Below are positions 1 through 7,113 of a DNA stretch of 31,544 nucleotides, piece after piece. The stretch is from a virus: IMG/VR virus record IMGVR_UViG_3300030106_006047, positions 2,115 to 33,658 of that record; one strand, written 5' to 3'. A program made the position numbers and the translations under genes. Position 1 is the first letter of the stretch. Every line of letters starts with the position of its first letter. The notes under the pieces are model-generated. The model did no database searches. It was not told the origin of the DNA and saw nothing but the letters and a program-made list of their open reading frames with translations.

Positions 1-1
1 C

Positions 2-295
2 GGCAAATATATGTTTACCGTTGATTATACTGAGCACTCAATAGCAGATGATCCTGCACAACACAAACAAAGTCATGTGCTATACTTGACTAACGCTGGT
101 GAATACACAGGTAATTTTGTTGCTTTGCCAAATAATCGCGTTAGAGCAACTAATCCAGCTTTATGGAGAACGGGTGAAGGACCACCAGATTTTTCTCCAT
201 CACAGTGGGTTCACTCAGCTGAGGCACATGAAAGTTACACAGATCCAGTAACTACATTTGACAATTTATATGCCTCAGACGAAGATAGAGAGTAA
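2..295 (+). CDS. Hypothetical virion-operon protein, probably 5'-partial
   Basis: The frame is open from base 2 and has an ATG at base 11, so the gene either starts there or, more likely, is the 3' end of a longer gene running in from outside the window. No ribosome binding site is visible before the ATG in the ten available bases. The readable part is about 95 residues, soluble, rich in aromatic and acidic residues, ending in an acidic tail (DEDRE). It lies 2 bases before the connector-type gene at 298, so it belongs to the head-tail operon and is probably a small structural or assembly protein. I do not recognise a domain. Confidence 0.7.
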   Translation, partial: GKYMFTVDYTEHSIADDPAQHKQSHVLYLTNAGEYTGNFVALPNNRVRATNPALWRTGEGPPDFSPSQWVHSAEAHESYTDPVTTFDNLYASDEDRE

Positions 296-297
296 TT

Positions 298-993
298 ATG
301 GCATTATCAGGCAGTAAAGATTTTGAATTAGATGTAGCTGATTACGTTGAAGAGGCTTTTGAGCGCTGTGGTTTAGAGCTTAGAACAGGTTATGATCTTA
401 AAAGTGCTACACGCAGTCTTAACCTAATGTTAGCTGAATGGGCTAACAGAGGCCTCAATCAATGGACAGTGCAAGAAAAAACCCTAGACATGGTTAAAGA
501 TACGGCAACATACAACATAGATAGCACCAATGCTACAGCACCTATAGATGTATTAGATGTGTTTATAAGAGAGACAGTAGGCACTGAAACCACGGATCTA
601 CCGCTTACAAGACTAAGCAGAGCAGAGTATTCACACATAACAACTAAATCTAGCACTGGTAAACCCAATCAATTTTTTATCAACAAACAAACAACACCAA
701 CAATTAAAGTCTGGCCTACGCCTGATAAGTCAAGCACTTATGTTGTGCACATGAATGTACTAACAAGGATGGATGATGCGGATGCTGGCGCTAACACATT
801 AGATATGCCATTTAGGTTTTATCCATGTTTAGCAGCTGGATTAGCTTACTATATGTCTTTGAAAAGAGCGCCGGAGAGAACAGGATTGCTAAAAGGATTG
901 TACGAAGAAGAGTTTCAAAGAGCACTGTCAACAGACGAAGACCGGGCATCATTTAATATTACACCCAACTTAAGAAGTTACAATAACGCATAA
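298..993 (+). CDS. Head-tail connector/stopper-like protein (P22 gp4-like)
   Basis: A 231-aa soluble protein. The N-terminal third is helical (residues about 8-50, with LMLAEWANRGLNQW), followed by a beta-rich middle (about 55-150) and a C-terminal helical part. This organisation, and the helix containing 'LNLMLAEWANRG', is typical of the adaptor/stopper proteins that bind below the portal in podoviruses (P22 gp4-like family; from memory). Its expected role is to extend the portal channel and retain packaged DNA. It overlaps the next gene by one base (TAATG), consistent with translational coupling within the morphogenesis operon. Confidence 0.7.
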   Translation: MALSGSKDFELDVADYVEEAFERCGLELRTGYDLKSATRSLNLMLAEWANRGLNQWTVQEKTLDMVKDTATYNIDSTNATAPIDVLDVFIRETVGTETTDLPLTRLSRAEYSHITTKSSTGKPNQFFINKQTTPTIKVWPTPDKSSTYVVHMNVLTRMDDADAGANTLDMPFRFYPCLAAGLAYYMSLKRAPERTGLLKGLYEEEFQRALSTDEDRASFNITPNLRSYNNA

Positions 994-1304
994 TGGCTTT
1001 TGCATCTGGTAAAAATTCATACGGTATTTGCGATATTACTGGTTTTCGATATAAGTTGCGTGAAATGCGTAAAACTTGGGATGGTTTGTTAGTAGGTCCA
1101 GATCAGTGGGATGCCAAACACCCACAATTACAACCAAAACCGTCTGCTGTAGACCCACAAGCAGTTAAAGATCCTAGACCTGACACCGCAGACGACAACT
1201 CTAAATTTTTGGTTTATACAAATGTTGGTGATGGGAAATTAGGTAGTTTGCTTACAACTTTTTCTGTAAGCTCTGGTGTTGGCGAAGTAACGGTAACAAC
1301 ATGA
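993..1304 (+). CDS. Small conserved virion-operon protein with eroded zinc-knuckle-like N-terminus
   Basis: 103 aa. The N-terminal half (residues about 8-50: SYGICDITGFRYKLREMRKTW, then LLVGPDQWDAKHPQ) resembles a small phage protein family in which a CxxC pair precedes GFRY and a second CxxC precedes the RHPQ-like motif (from memory). Here only the first cysteine of the expected four remains, so metal binding is unlikely. The C-terminal half is polar, followed by a short beta-rich tail. It sits between two connector-type genes with one- to four-base overlaps, which argues for a structural or assembly role. Function is otherwise unknown. Confidence 0.65.
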   Translation: MAFASGKNSYGICDITGFRYKLREMRKTWDGLLVGPDQWDAKHPQLQPKPSAVDPQAVKDPRPDTADDNSKFLVYTNVGDGKLGSLLTTFSVSSGVGEVTVTT

Positions 1305-1945
1305 GTTTTACATTAGCTACATTAAAGACAGCAATACAAGATTATCTTGAGGTATCTGAGTCAACATTTACTACACAATTACCGACTTTCATACAAGAGG
1401 CAGAGGATCGTATATTTTCTTTTGTACAACTGCCTGAACAAAGAAAGAATGTACAAGGGACTTTGACAACAGGTAATCGTTTTTTAGCTACACCAACAGA
1501 TTTTTATGCATCGATGAGCTTGGCTCTAATTAGCTCGTCAACATACGATTATTTAGATTTCAAACATCCGTCATTTATTAAAAAATATTCATCAGGCACT
1601 ACAAGAAGTACGCCTAAATATTATTCTTTATTTGACGATGCGGCTTTTGAGGTTTCGCCTATACCTGATGCAGATTATACGGTTGAACTTCATTATTTAC
1701 ATAAACCAGTCTCTTTGACTGCTGGTAGCGACTCTGGCACGACATTCTTATCAACGGACTACAGCGATGCATTGCTGTATGGTTCTCTGGTGGAGGGTGC
1801 AATCTTTTTAAAAGAACCTGCTGACGTTATCGCACAGTTAGAAGGGCGTTTTAAGGAGGCGATAGCTAGAATGAAAAACACATCAGAAGGTCGTGGTACA
1901 CGCGACGAATATAGGTATGATTCAGTTCGCTCTAATGTGAGCTGA
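1301..1945 (+). CDS. Phage adaptor / head-tail joining protein
   Basis: 214 aa. The N-terminal region (about 1-60) contains LKTAIQDYLEVSESTFTTQLPTFI followed by EAEDRI, the helical signature of phage adaptor proteins that assemble as a dodecameric ring under the portal (family knowledge). The middle is beta-rich and the C-terminus (about 165-205) is a helix containing EPADVIAQLEGRF. It overlaps the preceding gene by four bases (ATGA) and the following one by one base (TGATG). I infer it is the second ring-forming adaptor or tail completion protein. Assignment to the adaptor class is fairly secure, while the exact position in the tail is not. Confidence 0.7.
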   Translation: MSFTLATLKTAIQDYLEVSESTFTTQLPTFIQEAEDRIFSFVQLPEQRKNVQGTLTTGNRFLATPTDFYASMSLALISSSTYDYLDFKHPSFIKKYSSGTTRSTPKYYSLFDDAAFEVSPIPDADYTVELHYLHKPVSLTAGSDSGTTFLSTDYSDALLYGSLVEGAIFLKEPADVIAQLEGRFKEAIARMKNTSEGRGTRDEYRYDSVRSNVS

Positions 1946-2664
1946 TGAGTAGAATACAATCTTTAGAGGGCAAAAGTATTGCTCTAGTCGGACTTGGCAT
2001 ATCGCAAGTTGATTTTGCCATAGGTTTACAAAACGGTAGAACGTGGGACGAGGTTTGGTGTATCAATTCAGCTGCGTCAACATACCCATGTGACCGCATA
2101 TTTATGTTAGATCCTGCAAGTAGGTTTTTTGATACCGACGATGCAGGCAAACAAACGTCTGTTATGTGTAGAGTTCTGCGAGAAACGCAGACGCCAGTTT
2201 ACACCTGTGAGTTAGATCCTAGAATTAACAACCCTGTGATGTATCCTGTAGAGGATGTATGCAATGCGACAAAATGCGCATATTTAAACAATACAGTAGC
2301 TTATGCTATTGCTTATGCTTTATACAACAAAGTAGGCAGATTAGATCTATTTGGTATAGATTTTTCATACAAAGAAAATATGCACTTTGCAGAAGCAGGC
2401 AGAGCTTGTGTTGAATTTTGGATTAGTAAATGCATGAGCGAAGATATACTTATAGGTATTAGTGGTAGATCTACAGTGTTAGATTCTAATGTTCCGGGCA
2501 CAGAAAAACTTTACGGTTTCCATAGATTAGACAAACCACTTGTAGCTGTACCGCACGAAGGGCGATTTATTATTGGCCCGTATGAAGATATTAACAAACA
2601 GTTAGAACAATACGGACTCAAGATTGATGAGGATGTAGTGCCACCAGAGCCATACAAAGGATGA
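1945..2664 (+). CDS. DUF115/motility-accessory-factor-like Rossmann protein
   Basis: 239 aa. Residues 9-25 (GKSIALVGLGISQVDFA) form a Rossmann-type glycine-rich loop after a beta strand. 'VWCINSAAS' and 'CDRIFMLDPASRFFD' follow, then 'LFGIDFSY' and 'EAGRACVEFW' near residues 134-160. This pattern resembles the DUF115/6-hydroxymethylpterin-kinase-like family, which includes flagellar motility accessory factors and sugar-phosphate enzymes (recognition from memory). The gene is embedded in the virion operon with single-base overlaps. A nucleotide-sugar or glycan-related enzyme co-expressed with tail parts is possible, but no catalytic residue can be named from sequence alone. Confidence 0.55.
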   Translation: MSRIQSLEGKSIALVGLGISQVDFAIGLQNGRTWDEVWCINSAASTYPCDRIFMLDPASRFFDTDDAGKQTSVMCRVLRETQTPVYTCELDPRINNPVMYPVEDVCNATKCAYLNNTVAYAIAYALYNKVGRLDLFGIDFSYKENMHFAEAGRACVEFWISKCMSEDILIGISGRSTVLDSNVPGTEKLYGFHRLDKPLVAVPHEGRFIIGPYEDINKQLEQYGLKIDEDVVPPEPYKG

Positions 2665-2948
2665 GTGCGAAAAGCGACTTTGTTTTAGGAAAGGTTGGCG
2701 TCACAACAACCGAGGGCAAAGGACATGATCCAGAGTTTTGGGCAGCTCAAGCTACAAAGAAAATATGTGACATATCTGACGGTGCTCCTGACCATATCAA
2801 ACAGCAGGCTTTGGCTTTTCAAAACCAAGTTTATACTGTAATCTTATATACTATAAAAAATGCAATTAAGTCGCAAAATACGACTTATGCGAATTTATTA
2901 GAAAAACAAGGCCACAGCGACATGGCTAAAATATTGAAGGAGCTATAA
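2661..2948 (+). CDS. Small conserved virion-operon protein, unknown function
   Basis: 95 aa, soluble. The N-terminus (SDFVLGKVGVTTTEGKGHDPEFWA) is followed by a long helical stretch (about residues 25-95) with hydrophobic heptad-like spacing, suggesting a helical-bundle or chaperone-like protein. The start overlaps the DUF115-like gene by four bases (ATGA) and the stop overlaps the next start by one base. The position between adaptor and tail genes is typical for small tail-assembly proteins. I do not recognise a characterised family. Confidence 0.65.
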   Translation: MSAKSDFVLGKVGVTTTEGKGHDPEFWAAQATKKICDISDGAPDHIKQQALAFQNQVYTVILYTIKNAIKSQNTTYANLLEKQGHSDMAKILKEL

Positions 2949-3376
2949 TGGCAATAACATCAGCAATATGTACAAGCTTTAAACAAGAGTTGTTAGTCGG
3001 CACACATAACTTTACAGCGTCTAGTGGTAATTCATTCAAACTGGCTTTATACACTAGCTCTGCAACATTAGGAGCAGGCACGACAGCTTTTGTCACAACA
3101 GGGCAGGCAAGTGGCACAAACTATACTTCTGGCGGATCAGCGCTAACAAGCGTGACTCCAACCACATCTGGAACGACAGCTGTGTGCGACTTTGCAGATT
3201 TAACCTTTAGTAACGCCACAGTTACAGCAAGAGGATGTTTGATCTATAACGACACGCAATCAGACAAAGCTGTAGCAGCGATAGATTTTGGTGGAGATAA
3301 AACATCAACCGCAGGGGATTTTACTATAGTGTTTCCTAGTGCTACTGCGACTGGCGCAATCATTAGGTTAGCTTAG
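2948..3376 (+). CDS. Beta-rich virion-operon structural protein, unknown
   Basis: 142 aa, dominated by small and beta-branched residues (Ala, Thr, Ser, Gly), as in beta-sandwich capsid-decoration or tail proteins. Features include 'FKLALYTSSATLGAGTTAF' near residues 28-46 and 'DFTIVFPSATATGAIIRL' at the end. The composition and context support an exposed structural protein, for example a decoration or tail-sheath-like component. No signal peptide or membrane segment is seen. Ten bases separate it from the following large tail gene. Confidence 0.65.
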   Translation: MAITSAICTSFKQELLVGTHNFTASSGNSFKLALYTSSATLGAGTTAFVTTGQASGTNYTSGGSALTSVTPTTSGTTAVCDFADLTFSNATVTARGCLIYNDTQSDKAVAAIDFGGDKTSTAGDFTIVFPSATATGAIIRLA

Positions 3377-3386
3377 ATGTCGCCTC

Positions 3387-5279
3387 ATGCCGCTATCAAA
3401 ACTTAATTTTAAGCCTGGTATAAACAAAGAGGAAACCGATTACTCCAACGAAGGTGGTTGGGTGAACGGCGATAAAATTCGTTTTAGAAAAGGCAGAGTT
3501 GAAAAAATAGGTGGCTGGGAAAAACTTTCCTCTGATACCTTGGTTGGTTCTGCAAGAGCATTACATTCATGGATTTCTCTTGGGGGTAACAAGTATCTAG
3601 GCATAGGCACAACTAACAAGTATTACATCGAAGAGGGTGGTGCATATAACGACATAACCCCAGTTAGAAAAACCACTACTAACTCAGCAACGTTTGCAGC
3701 CACCAACGGATCTTCAACTTTAACAGTAACAGATAGCGCTCACGGCGCTGTTAACGGGGATTTTGTAACCTTCTCAAGCGCTGTTAGTTTGGGTGGTAAT
3801 GTAACAGCAGCCGTCATAAATCAAGAATATCAAATCTCGTTAGTAACAGGCACAAATACTTATGAAATAACTGCAAAAGACACGAGCGGAGCTACAATTA
3901 CTGCAAGTGCTAGTGATTCAGGAAATGGCGGCTCGGCAACTGATGCCGTATATTTGTTAAATTCTGGTTTAGATGTTTATGTTCCATCTACAGGTTGGGG
4001 TGTAGGAGCTTGGGGTGCTGGATCATGGGGAGCTGCCACTGAGTTATCAGACACAAACAATCTTCGGTTATGGACTCACGATAATTATGGAGAAGATTTA
4101 ATTATCAACCCAAGAGCAGGTGGTGTGTTTAGGTGGATTGAAAACGACGGCGTTAGCACTAGAGCTGTAAATTTAGCAACTACAAGCGGTGCTAACTTAG
4201 TGCCAACCAAAGCTTTACAAGTAATAACCTCTGAAACAGATAGACATTTAATTATTTTAGGAGCTGACCCAATTAGTAGCGGCGCTAGAACAGGCGTATT
4301 AGATCCTATGTTGATTGCATTTAGTGACCAAGAAAACCCGTTACAGTTTGAGCCGTTAGCCACCAATACTGCCGGATCGTTAAGATTATCTTCTGGTTCT
4401 GCAATAGTTGGTGGTTTGAAAGCAAGACAAGAAGTGTTGATATGGACTGACACCTCCCTATACTCAATGAATTTTATCGGACCACCTCTTACTTTCGCAG
4501 TCAACCTTATAAACGAAGGCGCAGGTTTAATAGGTCCAAAGGCTGCCACCAATTCACCGCGAGGTGTTTATTACATGTCGAAAAAAGGTTTTTATTACTA
4601 CAACGGCTCAGTGCAAAAACTGCCTTGTAGCGTGCAAGATTATGTTTTTTCTGATCTTGATGATACGCAAGCCTTCAAATGTTTTGCAGGTTTAAACGAA
4701 GAGTTTTCTGAAATATGGTTTTTCTATCCGTCAACCACGGATAATGAAACAGAGATTTCAAGATACGCAATATACAACTATGAAGAAGGTTCTTGGAGTA
4801 TCGGTACTTTAGAGCGCTATAGTTGGTTAGCCGCAGGTGTATTGGATAAACCATTAGCAGCTGGTGAAGAAAGTTCAACAAAGCGCATCTACGAGCATGA
4901 GAAAGGGTTTAACGATGACGAAAGCGCTATGGATGGTGTGTTTGTAGAATCAGCTGACATAGATATTGCAGATGGCGATAGATTTGTGTTTTTAAAACGT
5001 ATTCTGCCAGATATCTTGTTTGTTAATCAGGCAGGAACAAGTCAAAACCCAGCTATCAATGTAGTTGTTAAGAGGCGTGATTTTAATAATCAAACATTAT
5101 CAACAGATTCAACGACGCAGATTACTGCTAGTTCAACCTTTGGATCTTTACGATCACGAGCTAGACAGTTTGTGTTGCGTTTTGAATCAGATGACGATAA
5201 TGCCGTCAACGATAGAAAAAATTACAAGTGGAGGCTTGGCAGCACAAGAGTAGAAGTACAACCATCCGGGCGTAGATAA
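3387..5279 (+). CDS. Large tail protein (tail nozzle/hub-like, P22 gp10 or T7 gp12-type role)
   Basis: 630 aa, beta-rich throughout. The N-terminus (LNFKPGINKEETDY, then GDKIRFRKGRVEKIGGW) is a signature I associate with the large tail-tube/nozzle protein of short-tailed phages, which follows the adaptors. Residues about 195-213 hold a Trp-Gly repeat (GWGVGAWGAGSWG) that also appears in the fibre-type protein encoded at 30098. The C-terminal third is beta-rich with charged turns. The expected role is to form the distal tail tube that contacts the cell surface. It overlaps the next gene by one base. The name is inferred from gene order and N-terminal motif rather than a catalytic signature. 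Confidence 0.65.
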   Translation: MPLSKLNFKPGINKEETDYSNEGGWVNGDKIRFRKGRVEKIGGWEKLSSDTLVGSARALHSWISLGGNKYLGIGTTNKYYIEEGGAYNDITPVRKTTTNSATFAATNGSSTLTVTDSAHGAVNGDFVTFSSAVSLGGNVTAAVINQEYQISLVTGTNTYEITAKDTSGATITASASDSGNGGSATDAVYLLNSGLDVYVPSTGWGVGAWGAGSWGAATELSDTNNLRLWTHDNYGEDLIINPRAGGVFRWIENDGVSTRAVNLATTSGANLVPTKALQVITSETDRHLIILGADPISSGARTGVLDPMLIAFSDQENPLQFEPLATNTAGSLRLSSGSAIVGGLKARQEVLIWTDTSLYSMNFIGPPLTFAVNLINEGAGLIGPKAATNSPRGVYYMSKKGFYYYNGSVQKLPCSVQDYVFSDLDDTQAFKCFAGLNEEFSEIWFFYPSTTDNETEISRYAIYNYEEGSWSIGTLERYSWLAAGVLDKPLAAGEESSTKRIYEHEKGFNDDESAMDGVFVESADIDIADGDRFVFLKRILPDILFVNQAGTSQNPAINVVVKRRDFNNQTLSTDSTTQITASSTFGSLRSRARQFVLRFESDDDNAVNDRKNYKWRLGSTRVEVQPSGRR

Positions 5280-5590
5280 TGAGTAAATTATTACCTACAC
5301 AACTGCCTTTAGCTGATGGTGACACCGTTTCGGCAGATACTTTTAACAGATTAATTAGAATATTAGAGATTAACCTTGGTTCTGTTGATCCAGACAGCAT
5401 AAAATCGTTTAACTCCACAGACCTTAGTGAGTTGCAATTTGCCACCGGTGCTATTATATTTAACTCAACGACAGAGGTTCACCAAGCCTTTGATGGAACG
5501 CAGTTTAGAAACCTGTATGAGCATCAAACTTATTTAACTGGGATCTCTGCAACAATGAGTATAGGAGCAGTAACAGTAAGTACACCATGA
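5279..5590 (+). CDS. Small tail-associated protein, unknown
   Basis: 103 aa. Residues 12-30 (ADGDTVSADTFNRLIRIL) form a helix after a short polar start; the rest is beta-rich. There is no signal peptide. The gene overlaps both neighbours (one base upstream, four bases downstream), placing it in tight translation with the tail and internal-protein genes. Similar small proteins next to the nozzle gene often connect tail and fibres, but this is inference. Confidence 0.6.
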   Translation: MSKLLPTQLPLADGDTVSADTFNRLIRILEINLGSVDPDSIKSFNSTDLSELQFATGAIIFNSTTEVHQAFDGTQFRNLYEHQTYLTGISATMSIGAVTVSTP

Positions 5591-7113
5591 TAAGCGAAAG
5601 ACTAAAGCAAAGAATAGCAAATCTTACAAGTGACTCTGCTGTGAAAGACATGGCAATGAGAACAACTGATCCTGTATCGCCTCCAATGAAAATAGGTGAT
5701 ATGCCTACAGGCGGTGAGCCAATGATGCTTGGTGCTGAGGACATGTCGCCCGAAGATAAAAACGCGCTTCAATCTATGTTACAAAGAGCACAACAATCAA
5801 GTATGGCGCCTATGTCAGGACAAGCTCAAGAGCTGGCTATGCAAGGCGAAGGCGAAGATACGCAGTTAGCACATTTACGTCCTGGCGAAGTTGTGCTACC
5901 ACCAGAGTTTTTTGAAGATGCTAAGTTTGAAAAAGCTGTAGAAAATAAGTTTAAGCAAGCAGGCATAGATCCTGAACAAGCAGTAGTCGGTGTAGGTATA
6001 GCAAGCCTTAACCCAATGACAGGCTTAGAGCAGTTTGGATTTTTTAAAAAGATAGGTAAAAGTTTAAAGAAAGTCGTAAAAAAAGTTGCACCGATAGCTT
6101 TACCTTTATTAATACCCGGTGTGGGCGGTGTTCTAAGTAAAGGCTTAAGTTCTGTTGGTAGTGCTTTGGGCATACCAAGTGGCATAGGCTCAAGCATATT
6201 AGGTGGCAAAGGTGTTTTAGATACTGTTGGTGGGATAAGAGGTGGTATTGGGAGCTTACTTGGAGGTGTGGGTGGCGGACAAACAGACGTGTCTCCACAG
6301 AGCGATGTCATCGGTACGCTAGACGGCAAGCCTTTGACAAGATCAGATATAAAGAATTTAACACCCGATCAGATAAGCAGGATGCAAATAACTCAAGCAA
6401 CGCAAAATGATAAAAGCATTATGCAGTTTCTTAGCTCTAAATTATTACCACAAGGCGTGGAAGATGCCTTGGGTATTGGCACAAGCGGTGGCGGACTTGC
6501 AGGTCTGTTCGGCGGTCAAAATCAAGGCGGTGGCTTTGGTGACATGCTTAAGTTGGGTGGTATCGGTGCGTTAGCGTCTGGTTTAGGTAAGTTAGCGTAT
6601 GAGGATGCAAAAAAACAGAAAGGCGTGCCTCTAACACCATTAACAACCATGAGTCCGACAGGCAGATACAATATAGAAGCTGAGATTGCAAGAAGAATGG
6701 GACAAGCTGCGCCAAATCCAGTTGAGTTTGGGTTATTGCCAGCAGGCACTCTGCCAGAACTATCGGGTGGTAAACCAAGAGGTATGCGAGCTGGCGGTAT
6801 TATGGCTTTCGCACAAGGCGGAGCCGTGCAAATGCAAGAGGGTGGAGAGATGGATCCAAGTCAGTTTCCAAGAAAAGATGGCGATATAAACGGTCCCGGC
6901 ACGGAAACCAGCGATGACATACCAGCTATGTTAAGCGATGGTGAGTTTGTAATGACAGGACGAGCTGTAAGAGGCGCAGGCGCTTACGAAATACAATCCG
7001 ATGGTAATGGTATTATTAGCCTAATACCGTCATTAAACGAAGACAGAGAGCGTGGCATGGACAATATGTATAAGATGATGGATACCTTTGCTAACAGAGC
7101 GGAGCCTTCATAA
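5587..7113 (+). CDS. Internal virion / ejection-type protein with cationic membrane-active segment
   Basis: 508 aa. Residues 84-106 carry an acidic linker and 'LAHLRPGEVVLPPEFF'. Residues 151-180 are a cationic amphipathic helix (FFKKIGKSLKKVVKKVAP) running into a hydrophobic stretch, then Gly-rich segments to about 231. These are features of proteins that insert into membranes during genome ejection. A linker with FAQGGAV at residues 408-414 precedes a compact C-terminal domain (about 427-508) containing GPGTETSDDIPAMLSDGEF. 'RPGEVVLP' and 'SDGEFVMT' look like two versions of one short motif. The position between tail and other large operon proteins fits an internal virion protein. I infer ejection; no enzyme activity is evident. 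Confidence 0.65.
   Translation: MISERLKQRIANLTSDSAVKDMAMRTTDPVSPPMKIGDMPTGGEPMMLGAEDMSPEDKNALQSMLQRAQQSSMAPMSGQAQELAMQGEGEDTQLAHLRPGEVVLPPEFFEDAKFEKAVENKFKQAGIDPEQAVVGVGIASLNPMTGLEQFGFFKKIGKSLKKVVKKVAPIALPLLIPGVGGVLSKGLSSVGSALGIPSGIGSSILGGKGVLDTVGGIRGGIGSLLGGVGGGQTDVSPQSDVIGTLDGKPLTRSDIKNLTPDQISRMQITQATQNDKSIMQFLSSKLLPQGVEDALGIGTSGGGLAGLFGGQNQGGGFGDMLKLGGIGALASGLGKLAYEDAKKQKGVPLTPLTTMSPTGRYNIEAEIARRMGQAAPNPVEFGLLPAGTLPELSGGKPRGMRAGGIMAFAQGGAVQMQEGGEMDPSQFPRKDGDINGPGTETSDDIPAMLSDGEFVMTGRAVRGAGAYEIQSDGNGIISLIPSLNEDRERGMDNMYKMMDTFANRAEPS

Noticed and set aside
4085-4552. 155-codon leftward frame
   Set aside because: Inside the 630-aa tail gene, antisense, no start site or family features.
5826-6329. 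167-codon leftward frame
   Set aside because: Lies wholly inside the 508-aa virion gene; its Pro/Ser/Leu-rich translation mirrors the Gly-rich sense sequence.
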